Shown here piece after piece: positions 1 to 5,540 of a stretch of DNA of 7,464 nucleotides. The notes below the pieces were generated by a model, which saw only the letters and a program-made list of their open reading frames with translations, was not told the origin of the DNA and did not search any database. The DNA is from an uncultured Actinomycetes bacterium. Its GTDB lineage: Bacteria > Actinomycetota > Acidimicrobiia > Acidimicrobiales > Acidimicrobilacustridaceae. The DNA lies in NCBI GenBank assembly GCA_945957335.1, contig CAMFLJ010000186.1, forward strand, positions 1 through 7,464, given 5' to 3'. The position numbers were made by a program, and so were the translations under genes. Each line of letters begins with the position of its first letter. Positions within the stretch are counted from its first letter, which is position 1.

Positions 1-360
1 GTGCAGATGTGGGTCGTGCCCGACAACCAGGGCCTGCCCCCGGGCTACGAGCAGAAGGACGTCACCGAGGCGCTCGAGGCCGGTGGGCTGGTGGCGGTGG
101 CCGGCGGCGAGGGCAGTGGTGCGGCCATCCACATCAACCAGCGCGACGCGGTGCTGTGGGCCGGCTGGCTGAAGCCGGGCGAGGAGGTCGTGGTGCCCGA
201 CGCCGCGCACGCCCACCTGTTCGTGGCCCTCGGCTCGGCCGAGCTCGACGGCGCCGGTGCGCTGGAGCAGGGCGACGCCGTGCGCCTCACCGAGGCCGGC
301 TCGCCGCGCCTCGTGGCCGGCCCGGAGGGCGCCGAGGTCCTGATCTGGGCCACCGCGTGA
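1..360 (+). CDS. Pirin-family bicupin protein, C-terminal part (5' truncated by window)
   Basis: The frame is open from the first base and ends with TGA at 358-360, giving 119 residues. The opening stretch (QMWVVPDNQGLPPGYEQ) matches the inter-domain segment of pirin/YhhW-type proteins, typically written as Q-[IM]-W-[IV]-x-P-x-x-x-G-x-x-P-x-YEQ. It is followed by the second cupin domain, with alternating short beta strands and glycine turns ending in a hydrophobic EVLIWATA strand. Full-length pirins are about 230-290 residues, so roughly the first half, including the metal-binding N-terminal cupin, lies upstream. The GTG at base 1 is therefore probably an internal valine codon, not the start. 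Some relatives (E. coli YhhW) have quercetin dioxygenase activity in vitro; the physiological role is usually unknown and cannot be read from this half. It is probably unrelated to the cox genes, being separated from them by its own stop and a promoter. Confidence 0.85.
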   Translation: MQMWVVPDNQGLPPGYEQKDVTEALEAGGLVAVAGGEGSGAAIHINQRDAVLWAGWLKPGEEVVVPDAAHAHLFVALGSAELDGAGALEQGDAVRLTEAGSPRLVAGPEGAEVLIWATA

Positions 361-378
361 CCGGGCGGTGGGCCGGTC
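359..378 (+). other. Short inverted repeat after the pirin gene (weak hairpin)
   Basis: GACCGG (359-364) is the exact reverse complement of CCGGTC (373-378), with an 8-base loop. It overlaps the pirin stop codon and sits just before the coxD promoter. It could be a minor terminator or an operator, but six base pairs in such GC-rich DNA is weak evidence and there is no T-tract. Confidence 0.25.
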
Positions 379-383
379 GCCGG

Positions 384-396
384 TAGCCTCGCCGCC
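384..396 (+). promoter_or_regulatory. Probable -10 element for leaderless coxD transcript
   Basis: TAGCCT at 384-389 fits the actinobacterial -10 pattern TAnnnT and is followed by only 7 bases before the GTG at 397. There is no Shine-Dalgarno sequence in front of that GTG. This spacing places transcription initiation at or next to the start codon, as in leaderless mRNAs, which are common in Actinomycetota. The same arrangement occurs before the gene ending at 5052. No convincing -35 box is seen. This would drive the coxD-coxE-xdhC operon. Confidence 0.6.
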
Positions 397-1314
397 GTGA
401 CCGAGCCCACCGCGCCCGCCGACGTCGACGAGGTGTCCGCCGCGCTCGCGGCCGAGGGCTACCTCGCCGACGAGGGCCTGGCCACCTCGATCTTCCTCGC
501 CCTCACCCTGCGCCGCCCGCTCCTGCTCGAGGGCGAGCCCGGCGTCGGCAAGACCGAGGTCGCCAAGGTGCTCAGCCGCTGGACCGGCGGCGAGCTGATC
601 CGCCTCCAGTGCTACGAGGGGCTCGACGCCTCCCAGGCGCTCTACGAGTGGGACTACAGCCGCCAGCTGCTGCACCTCCGCGCCGCCGAGGCCGTGGGCC
701 AGGCCGGCACCGACCTCGACGCCCTCGAGGACGAGCTCTACACCGAGCGGTTCCTCGTCCGTCGCCCCCTGCTCCAGGCCATCGCCCACGGCGACGGCCC
801 GCCGCCGGTGCTCCTGGTCGACGAGGTCGACCGGGCCGACGACGAGTTCGAGGCGTTCCTGCTCGAGGTGCTGGCCGACCACTCGGTCACCGTCCCCGAG
901 CTGGGCACCTTCCGGGCCGAGGTGCCGCCGGTGGTCGTCATCACCTCGAACCGCACCCGCGACGTCCACGACGCCCTCAAGCGCCGCTGCCTCTACCACT
1001 GGGTCGAGCATCCCGACCTCGAGCGCGAGGTCGCCATCGTGCGGGCCCGGGTGCCCGAGGCCGGCGAGCAGCTCGCCCGCCAGGTCGCCGCCCTCACCGA
1101 GGCGCTCCGCGAGCTCGAGCTCTACAAGCCGCCGGGCGTGGCCGAGACCATCGACTGGGCCCAGGCCCTGGCGGTGCTGGGCCGGGGCACCCTCGACGCC
1201 GGCACCGTGTCGGCCACCCTCGGCACGGTGCTCAAGTACCGCGAGGACGCCGACCGGGTCCGTCGTCACGGGCTCGACGAGCTGGTCGAGGCCGCCCGCA
1301 CCCGGGCCGGCTGA
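397..1314 (+). CDS. coxD: CoxD-like MoxR-family AAA+ ATPase
   Basis: A 305-residue protein of the MoxR class of AAA+ ATPases, the usual length for CoxD. Visible motifs are Walker A GEPGVGKT (residues 46-53), Walker B LLVDE (139-143), the sensor-1 asparagine in ITSNRTRD (N185), and KRRC (195-198), which carries the likely arginine finger. A helical lid domain fills the C-terminal third. In CO oxidisers, CoxD acts in the cytoplasm as a chaperone-like ATPase in maturing the Mo-S-Cu active site of CO dehydrogenase, together with the VWA partner CoxE. That partner is encoded 7 bases downstream, which supports this assignment over a generic MoxR. The GTG start at 397 is preferred because of the -10 element just upstream and because the reading begins shortly before the conserved N-terminal helix. 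It is first in a four-gene operon. MoxR/VWA pairs also serve other enzymes, so CODH specificity rests on the neighbouring coxS, coxM and coxG. Confidence 0.93.
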   Translation: MTEPTAPADVDEVSAALAAEGYLADEGLATSIFLALTLRRPLLLEGEPGVGKTEVAKVLSRWTGGELIRLQCYEGLDASQALYEWDYSRQLLHLRAAEAVGQAGTDLDALEDELYTERFLVRRPLLQAIAHGDGPPPVLLVDEVDRADDEFEAFLLEVLADHSVTVPELGTFRAEVPPVVVITSNRTRDVHDALKRRCLYHWVEHPDLEREVAIVRARVPEAGEQLARQVAALTEALRELELYKPPGVAETIDWAQALAVLGRGTLDAGTVSATLGTVLKYREDADRVRRHGLDELVEAARTRAG

Positions 1315-1321
1315 GGCCGCC

Positions 1322-2479
1322 GTGGCCCCCTCGCTCGCCGACGTCGGGGAGCCCGGCGCGGCCGGTGCCGCAGTCCACGCGTTCCTCGACGAGCTGCGCC
1401 GCTCGGGGGTGGCCGTGCCCGTGGGCTCGGCCCTGCTCTACGCCGAGTCGCTCGCCCGCCTCGATCCGTCGCCCGCCTCGCTCTACTGGGCCGGGCGGGC
1501 CACCCTCGTGCACGGCCCCGAGGAGCTCGGCCCCTACGACGACGCGTTCTCCCGCTTCTGGCTGCGGCGGGCGGCGGCCGGGGGCGAGGAGCCGGCCGAG
1601 CAGGAGTCGATCACCCTCGCCACCGACGACCCCGAGGGGCCCGAGCCCCCCGAGGCCGACGCCGACGAGGACGCCGGCCCGGAGCAGACCCTGCGCTTCA
1701 GCCGCACCGAGGTGCTCCGCGCCCGGGACTTCGCCTCGCTCGACGCCGGCGAGCAGGCGGAGGTGAACCGGCTCATGGCCGACCTGCGCCTGGCCGGCTC
1801 GTTGCAGCCGTCGCGCCGACGTCGGCCGTCGCACCGCACCAGCGGCCGTCCCGACCTGCGCCGCACGGTGCGGGCCTCGCTGCGCACCGGCGGTGAGCCC
1901 GTGCGCCGGATGACGACCGAGACGTCCACCCGACCCCGCCGCGTGGTGCTGCTCGCCGACGTGAGCGGCTCGATGGAGCCCTACAGCCGTGCCCTCGTCC
2001 GCTTCGCCCACGTGGCCGTGGCGGCCCGGGCCCGGGTCGAGGCGTTCACCCTCGGCACCCGGCTGACCCGCCTCACCCGCGAGCTCACCACCCGCGACCC
2101 CGACCTCGCCCTCGAGCGGGCCTCGGCGGCCGTGCCCGACTGGTCGGGCGGCACCCGCCTGGGCGAGGCGCTGCGCCGGTTCAACGACCAGTGGGGCGTC
2201 AGGGGCTTGGCCCGCGGTGCGGTCGTGGTGATCCTGTCCGACGGGTGGGACCGCGGTGAGCCCGAGGAGCTGGCCGAGCAGATGGCCCGCCTGGGCCGGG
2301 TCGCCCACCGCATCGTCTGGGTGAACCCGTTGAAGGCCTCGCCGGGCTACGAGCCCCTCGCGCGTGGGATGGCCGCGGCGTTACCCTTCGTGGACGAGTT
2401 CGTCGAGGGCCACTCGCTCGACTCCCTCGAGGAGCTGGCCCGCATCATCGCCGTCGACCGACCCCCCACCCGGAGGTGA
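1322..2479 (+). CDS. coxE: CoxE-like VWA-domain protein
   Basis: A 385-residue protein with a C-terminal von Willebrand factor A domain. The metal-ion-dependent adhesion site is complete: DVSGS at residues 213-217, the threonine of GGT at T278, and the aspartate of LSDGWD at D307. The WVNP stretch (333-336) is also typical of CoxE/YeaD2-like VWA proteins. The N-terminal part (1-85) is helical and begins with a conserved-looking FLDELRRSGVAVPVG segment. A low-complexity acidic, proline-rich linker (about 88-122) and an arginine-rich stretch (about 165-207) come before the VWA domain. CoxE partners the CoxD ATPase in maturing the active site of molybdenum CO dehydrogenase; the pairing is inferred from adjacency and family knowledge. 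The GTG at 1322 lies 7 bases after the coxD stop, with a weak TGAGG ribosome site formed by that stop. No signal peptide or membrane segment is seen, so it is cytoplasmic. Confidence 0.93.
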   Translation: MAPSLADVGEPGAAGAAVHAFLDELRRSGVAVPVGSALLYAESLARLDPSPASLYWAGRATLVHGPEELGPYDDAFSRFWLRRAAAGGEEPAEQESITLATDDPEGPEPPEADADEDAGPEQTLRFSRTEVLRARDFASLDAGEQAEVNRLMADLRLAGSLQPSRRRRPSHRTSGRPDLRRTVRASLRTGGEPVRRMTTETSTRPRRVVLLADVSGSMEPYSRALVRFAHVAVAARARVEAFTLGTRLTRLTRELTTRDPDLALERASAAVPDWSGGTRLGEALRRFNDQWGVRGLARGAVVVILSDGWDRGEPEELAEQMARLGRVAHRIVWVNPLKASPGYEPLARGMAAALPFVDEFVEGHSLDSLEELARIIAVDRPPTRR

Positions 2480-2483
2480 GCCA

Positions 2484-2798
2484 GTGAAGGAGATCATGAA
2501 CGACCTCGACCGCTGGCGCGCCCAGGGCAGGCGCGTGGCGATCGCCCGCGTGGTCGACATCGAGGGCTCCGGCCCCCGCCTCCCCGGCGCCGCCATGGCG
2601 GTGGCCGACGACGGTGAGGTCGCCGGCTCGGTGTCGGGCGGCTGCGTCGAGGGCGCGGTGGTGGGTGAGGCGCTCGACATCCTCACCACCGGCGACCGCC
2701 GCCTGGTCACGTTCGGCTACAGCGACGACGAGGCCTTCGCCGTGGGCCTCACCTGCGGCGGCACGATCCACCTGTTCATCGAGCCCCTCGACTGGTAG
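2484..2798 (+). CDS. Short XdhC/CoxF-family protein, N-terminal XdhC_CoxI domain only
   Basis: A 104-residue protein consisting only of the N-terminal XdhC/CoxI domain. Conserved segments are GSGPRLPGAAMAV (residues 28-40), GSVSGGCVEGAV (48-59, with the invariant-looking GGCVE) and VGLTCGGTIHLFIEPL near the end (87-102), carrying the family's CGG. XdhC-type proteins bind molybdenum cofactor and support its sulfuration and insertion into xanthine dehydrogenase/CODH enzymes. I chose the GTG at 2484 because GGAGG (2472-2476) lies 7 bases before it and VKEIMNDLDRWRAQG matches the usual family start. An ATG at 2496 with AAGGAG three bases away is a possible alternative, and a longer frame back to 2364 would only overlap coxE. 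Full-length XdhC proteins have a Rossmann domain after this one; here it is encoded by the next gene. The TAG stop is clean, so this is a deliberate short protein and not an obvious frameshift, because the next protein has its own N-terminal region. Confidence 0.88.
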   Translation: MKEIMNDLDRWRAQGRRVAIARVVDIEGSGPRLPGAAMAVADDGEVAGSVSGGCVEGAVVGEALDILTTGDRRLVTFGYSDDEAFAVGLTCGGTIHLFIEPLDW

Positions 2799-2803
2799 GC
2801 CCG

Positions 2804-3592
2804 GTGCCCGACTCGATCTACGACCTCTGGCACGCGGCCGTCACCGACCACCGCCCGGTGGCTCTGGCGACCGTCGTCGAGGGCCCCGGCACCGGCTCGA
2901 AGGTGCTGGTGGGCGACGGCATCGAGCCCGTCGGCACCCTCGGCAACCCCGACCTCGACCGGGTCGTGCTGCGCGACGCGGTGGGCGAGCTCGCCGCCGG
3001 CACCAGCGGCGTGCGCCACTACGGCGCCCACGGCGAGGCCCGCGAGGACACCGTCTCGGTGTTCATCGAGACCTTCGCCCCGCCGCCCCACATGCTGATC
3101 TTCGGTGCGGTCGACTTCACCGCCGCCCTCGTGCGGGTGGCCAAGGTGATGGGCTACCGGGTGACGGTGTGCGACGCCCGCGAGGTCTTCGCCACCAAGA
3201 AGCGCTTCCCGCAGGCCGACGAGGTCGTGGTCGACTGGCCCCACCGCCACCTGGCCGGGGTGGGCGGGTCGCTCGGGCCCCGCGACGCCGTCTGCGTCCT
3301 CACCCACGACCACAAGTTCGACGTGCCGGCCATCAAGGCCGCGCTCGACACGCAGGTCGGCTACCTGGGCGCCATGGGCAGCCGCCGCACCTGCGCCGAG
3401 CGGCTCGAGCGGCTCGAGGCCGACGGCGTCGACATGGAGGCCGTGCGGGCCCGTCTCCACGCCCCGATCGGCCTCGACCTCGGGGGCCGCACGCCCGAGG
3501 AGACCGCGGTGGCGATCTGCGCCGAGATCATCGCGGCCCGCACCGGCCGCCCGTCGGCGTCGCTCTCGACCACCGACGGCGCCATCCACTGA
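2804..3592 (+). CDS. XdhC-family protein with Rossmann C-terminal domain
   Basis: A 262-residue XdhC-family protein. The C-terminal XdhC_C (Rossmann-like) domain is clear: MLIFGAVDFTAALVRVAKVMGY (about 97-118), VCDAR (122-126), CVLTHDHKFD (164-173), YLGAMGSRRT (187-196), and the helix PIGLDLGGRTPEETAVAI (221-238) diagnostic of the family. The N-terminal 90 residues resemble a degenerate XdhC_CoxI domain: VALATVVEGPGTGSKVLV is recognisable, but the GGCVE and CGG motifs of the preceding protein are missing (GTLGNPD stands at about the GGCVE position). The usual glycine-rich GAGHVA-like turn reads GAVDFTA here. It probably works with the short upstream protein in handling sulfurated molybdenum cofactor for the CODH-type enzyme. 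GTG at 2804 starts 5 bases after the preceding stop, so the two are translated as a unit. It is the last gene of the maturation operon; a stem-loop follows at 3613. Confidence 0.92.
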   Translation: MPDSIYDLWHAAVTDHRPVALATVVEGPGTGSKVLVGDGIEPVGTLGNPDLDRVVLRDAVGELAAGTSGVRHYGAHGEAREDTVSVFIETFAPPPHMLIFGAVDFTAALVRVAKVMGYRVTVCDAREVFATKKRFPQADEVVVDWPHRHLAGVGGSLGPRDAVCVLTHDHKFDVPAIKAALDTQVGYLGAMGSRRTCAERLERLEADGVDMEAVRARLHAPIGLDLGGRTPEETAVAICAEIIAARTGRPSASLSTTDGAIH

Positions 3593-3612
3593 CACCGGGC
3601 CCCGGACGCGAA

Positions 3613-3656
3613 CCTGCCCGCGGAGCGCACGCCGGGGCGTGCCGTTCGCGGGCAGG
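3613..3656. terminator. Nested stem-loop between convergent genes, probable bidirectional terminator
   Basis: CCTGCCCGCG (3613-3622) is the exact reverse complement of CGCGGGCAGG (3647-3656). Inside it a second stem pairs GCACGC (3627-3632) with GCGTGC (3637-3642) around a 4-base loop, with 4-base internal loops on each side. It lies in the 85-base gap between the + strand XdhC gene (stop 3592) and the - strand coxM (stop at 3678), where a terminator serving both directions is expected. There is no U-tract on either strand, which is common for actinobacterial terminators. Confidence 0.72.
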
Positions 3657-3677
3657 ATCGAGACGGTTGGGAGACGG

Positions 3678-4505
3678 CTAGGAGAGGCCGGACTCCTCGA
3701 GCGCCCGGCGGACGAGCACGCGGGCCAGGTGCTCGCGGTACTCGGGCGAGGCGTTGATGTCGCCCTGGGGCTCGGTGCCCTCGGTGGCCCGCTCGGCCGC
3801 CTCGGAGGCGTTGGAGCCACCGTTGACGGCGTCGACCACGCCGGACGCCACCAACGGGGTGGAGCCCATGTTCACCAGCGCCACACCGGTGTGGCCCTCG
3901 GCCCGCACCGCGGCGACGCCGACGATGGCCCAGTCCTGGGCCCGGCGGTTGAACTTCTGGAACGACCAGCCGAGCGTGTCGAGCTTGGGCACCCGGACCT
4001 CGGTGAGCAGCTCGTCGGGCTCGAGGGCCGACTCGAGGAAGCCGGTGAAGAAGTCGGTGGCTGCGATCTCGCGCTCGCCGTTGGGGCCCTTGGCCACCAG
4101 GGAGCCGCCGAGCGCCAGCAGCACGGCCGGCAGGTCGGAGGCGGGGTCGGCGTGGGCCAGCGAGCCGCCGAGGGTGCCGCGGTGGCGGACCTGCGGGTCG
4201 CCGACCTCGCCGGCGGCGTGCGAGAGCAGCGGCACGGCCTCGGCGAGCAGCGGGTCGGTCTCGAGGTCGCGGTGGCGGGTGAGCGCACCGATGGCGATGT
4301 GGTCGCCGGCGTCGCGCACGTAGCGCAGGTCGTCGAGGCGGCCGACGTCGACGAGCACCGACGGCACGGCCAGGCGGAGCTTCATCATCGGCAGCAGCGA
4401 GTGGCCGCCGGCCAGCAGCTTGGCCTCGTCACCGTGCTCGGTGAGCAGGGCGATGGCCTCCTCGGCGGAGTCGGCGCGCTGGTAGTCGAACGCGGCCGGG
4501 ATCAC
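3678..4505 (-). CDS. coxM: CO dehydrogenase medium (FAD-binding) subunit CoxM
   Basis: A 275-residue flavoprotein subunit of the CODH/xanthine dehydrogenase type, close to the usual 280-290. The N-terminus IPAAFDYQRADSAEEAIALL is the standard CoxM opening. FAD-contact motifs are AGGHSLLP (32-39) and TLGGSLAHADPASD (111-124), preceded by GDPQVRHRG (102-110). The C-terminal CO_deh_flav_C domain starts near residue 180 (SFQKFNRRAQDWAIVGVAAV). It accepts electrons from the [2Fe-2S] subunit and passes them to a quinone or other acceptor, on the cytoplasmic side of the membrane. The start is the GTG whose bases overlap the coxS stop (GTGA, 4505-4502), indicating translational coupling. A longer frame to 4835 merely runs antiphase through coxS and is rejected. 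The TAG stop is at 3680-3678. Similarity to the well-studied carboxidotroph CoxM is strong from memory, but the Mo-binding CoxL is not encoded next to it, so the substrate remains inferred. Confidence 0.95.
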   Translation of the reverse strand: MIPAAFDYQRADSAEEAIALLTEHGDEAKLLAGGHSLLPMMKLRLAVPSVLVDVGRLDDLRYVRDAGDHIAIGALTRHRDLETDPLLAEAVPLLSHAAGEVGDPQVRHRGTLGGSLAHADPASDLPAVLLALGGSLVAKGPNGEREIAATDFFTGFLESALEPDELLTEVRVPKLDTLGWSFQKFNRRAQDWAIVGVAAVRAEGHTGVALVNMGSTPLVASGVVDAVNGGSNASEAAERATEGTEPQGDINASPEYREHLARVLVRRALEESGLS

Positions 4506-4963
4506 GAGCCGGCCTCGGCCGCGGCGAGGACTGCCTTCACGATGTTGTGGTAGCCGGTGCAGCGGCAGAGGTTGCCCTCGAGGCCCAGGCGGACCTCCTG
4601 CTCGGTGGGGCTCGGGTTCTCGTCGAGCAGCGACACCGCGGCCATCACCATGCCCGGCGTGCAGTAGCCGCACTGCAGGCCGTGGTTCTCCTGGAACGAC
4701 TTCTGCATCGGGTGCAGCTCGTCGCCGTCGGCGAGGCCCTCGATGGTGGTGACCGACAGCCCGTCGGCCTGCGCCGCGAGCATCGTGCACGACTTCACCG
4801 ACTCGCCGTCGACGTGCACGGTGCAGGCACCGCACGACGAGGTGTCGCAGCCGATGTTGGTACCCGTCAACCCCAGCTGCTCGCGCAGGAAGTAGACGAG
4901 CAGGGTGCGCGGCTCGGCCTCGGCCGTGCGCTCGACACCGTTGACCGTGAGCGTGATCTGCAT
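4502..4963 (-). CDS. coxS: CO dehydrogenase small (2Fe-2S) subunit CoxS
   Basis: A 153-residue protein with two [2Fe-2S] clusters. The N-terminal plant-ferredoxin-type domain has Cys39, Cys44, Cys47 and Cys59 (IGCDTSSCGACTV, then KSC). The C-terminal four-helix domain has Cys98 and Cys101 (LQCGYCTPGM) and Cys133 and Cys135 (GNLCRCTGY). All eight ligands are present. The IGCDTSxCGACTV form, as opposed to the GCGEGxCGACTV of xanthine dehydrogenases, is typical of CODH-like small subunits. It relays electrons from the molybdenum site of the large subunit to FAD on CoxM. The ATG at 4963 follows a strong purine-rich ribosome site (GAGGGGGAG, 4973-4965) and a probable promoter at 5007-5002. Its stop overlaps the coxM start. 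No large-subunit gene lies before, between or after coxS and coxM in this window. Confidence 0.96.
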   Translation of the reverse strand: MQITLTVNGVERTAEAEPRTLLVYFLREQLGLTGTNIGCDTSSCGACTVHVDGESVKSCTMLAAQADGLSVTTIEGLADGDELHPMQKSFQENHGLQCGYCTPGMVMAAVSLLDENPSPTEQEVRLGLEGNLCRCTGYHNIVKAVLAAAEAGS

Positions 4964-5007
4964 GCTCCCCCTCGAAGCGACCTGTGTTCGCAGCGGGGGC
5001 GAGCGTA
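4964..5007 (-). promoter_or_regulatory. coxS promoter (-10), short leader and ribosome binding site
   Basis: Read on the minus strand, TACGCT (5007-5002) fits the TAnnnT -10 pattern. It would start a transcript near 4995 with a leader of about 30 bases. The leader ends in GAGGGGGAG (4973-4965), a strong Shine-Dalgarno region just before the ATG at 4963. This contrasts with the leaderless-type starts of the neighbouring operons and suggests that coxSM is expressed from its own promoter. No clear -35 box is visible. Confidence 0.5.
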
Positions 5008-5022
5008 GCCGAGGACCTCGGC
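5008..5022. promoter_or_regulatory. Perfect palindrome abutting the coxS -10, candidate operator
   Basis: GCCGAGG-A-CCTCGGC is a perfect 7+1+7 inverted repeat at 5008-5022. It directly abuts the proposed coxS -10 element, in the spacer between -10 and -35, which is a common place for a repressor site. It could instead be part of the transcription terminator of the gene upstream. No regulator gene is present in the window to pair with it, and GC-rich DNA yields chance palindromes. Confidence 0.35.
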
Positions 5023-5046
5023 CCGGGCGGCCGTCGGGCCGCCGGG
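5022..5046 (-). terminator. Hairpin after the 150-residue unknown gene
   Basis: GGCGGCC (5026-5032) pairs with GGCCGCC (5037-5043) around the loop GTCG. With one bulged G at 5025 the stem extends by three more pairs (5022-5024 with 5044-5046). It begins 5 bases after the TAG (5054-5052) of the minus-strand gene, where a terminator would be expected. It has no U-tract. It would separate that gene from coxS transcription. Confidence 0.5.
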
Positions 5047-5051
5047 TGGGC

Positions 5052-5504
5052 CTAGGCCGTGGGCATCTGGTCGGCGACGCTGAACGGCAGCTGCCACGCC
5101 TCGTCGGAGGAGCCGTCGATGGCGAGGCGCCAGGTGTAGGTGGCGCCGGGGGTGAGGGGCAGCCCGTTGAAGCTGATGACCACCGGGACGTTCACGGGCT
5201 GCGACTCCGGCCACCCCTGCGGCGGGGCGGCGGTCACCTCGCCGTTGACCAGCACCGGCACGTCGCCCGCCATCACCGGCATGCGCTCGGGGTCGAGCAG
5301 CTCGCACACCCACGACAGCGGCCGGCCGGCGCTGCTCATCGGCACGCTGACCACGAACGCCAGCGCCAGGGGCTGGGGCTGGGGGGCGATCACGGCGATG
5401 CCGCCGCCGAGGACGCTGAGCTTGCCGTCGGCCACCTGGGCGGCGTCGGCCAGGAGCATGGTGACGGTGAGGTCGCCTTCGGGCTGGGCGGGATCGTGAG
5501 CCAT
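5052..5504 (-). CDS. Small conserved hypothetical protein, DUF6941-like
   Basis: A 150-residue protein of unknown function. The N-terminal segment LTVTMLLADAAQVADGKLSVLGGGIAVI (about 12-39) resembles a family of small actinobacterial proteins annotated as DUF6941, whose members start with a 'LLAD-A-x-V-x-DGKL-x-x-LGGG' strand-turn-strand. After it come alternating beta strands (LALAFVVSVPM, VPVLVNGEVTAAPP, NVPVVISFNGLPLTPGATYTWRLAIDG), suggesting an all-beta, immunoglobulin- or C2-like fold. There is no signal peptide, membrane segment or cysteine cluster, and I know of no catalytic motif. The TYTWRLAIDG stretch near the end resembles the final strand of a ligand-binding beta sandwich. The ATG at 5504 is preferred because TAGGGT sits 6 bases before it. 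It is divergent from mocA and 88 bases upstream of coxS on the same strand, but with a hairpin and a new promoter in between, so a role in CO oxidation is not shown. The family assignment is from memory of the motif. Confidence 0.8.
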   Translation of the reverse strand: MAHDPAQPEGDLTVTMLLADAAQVADGKLSVLGGGIAVIAPQPQPLALAFVVSVPMSSAGRPLSWVCELLDPERMPVMAGDVPVLVNGEVTAAPPQGWPESQPVNVPVVISFNGLPLTPGATYTWRLAIDGSSDEAWQLPFSVADQMPTA

Positions 5505-5516
5505 GGGCCCACCCTA
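5505..5516 (-). promoter_or_regulatory. Leaderless-type promoter of the DUF6941-like gene
   Basis: On the minus strand TAGGGT (5516-5511) is followed by 6 bases and then the ATG (5504-5502), with no ribosome binding site. This matches the layout before coxD (TAGCCT, 7 bases, GTG), so a leaderless transcript is likely. Confidence 0.55.
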
Positions 5517-5527
5517 GCGACGGGTGG
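5509..5527. promoter_or_regulatory. Inverted repeat in the divergent promoter gap
   Basis: CCACCC (5509-5514) and GGGTGG (5522-5527) form an inverted repeat with a 7-base spacer in the 36-base gap between the two divergent genes. The left arm covers the -10 of the minus-strand gene. A regulator binding here could control both genes. The arms are short, so this may be chance. Confidence 0.3.
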
Positions 5528-5540
5528 TTGACTGATCGGC

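Noticed and set aside
1..3. GTG at base 1 as a true start codon
   Set aside because: The residues from the first codon onward match the middle of pirin-family proteins, so the gene very likely continues upstream of the window.
1232..2308. Long open frame on the minus strand across coxE
   Set aside because: It is antisense to a well-supported CoxE with an intact VWA motif, has Gly/Ala/Arg/His-rich composition with no recognisable domain, and is an expected by-product of high GC third positions.
2614..3820. Long open frames on both strands over the XdhC genes (2614-3681 plus, 2717-3820 minus)
   Set aside because: Arginine/proline-rich or valine/glycine/histidine-rich shadow translations of the two XdhC genes, with no motifs.
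3639..4553. Plus-strand frame antisense to coxM
   Set aside because: Low-complexity composition; coxM on the other strand has full FAD-binding motifs.
4506..4835. Extended N-terminus of coxM up to 4835
   Set aside because: The added residues are an out-of-frame reading of coxS and are arginine-rich; the GTG at 4505 begins exactly with the family's N-terminus.
5528..5533. TTGACT resembling a -35 box before mocA
   Set aside because: It is only 7 bases from the GTG start, so its -10 would fall inside the coding region; probably chance.
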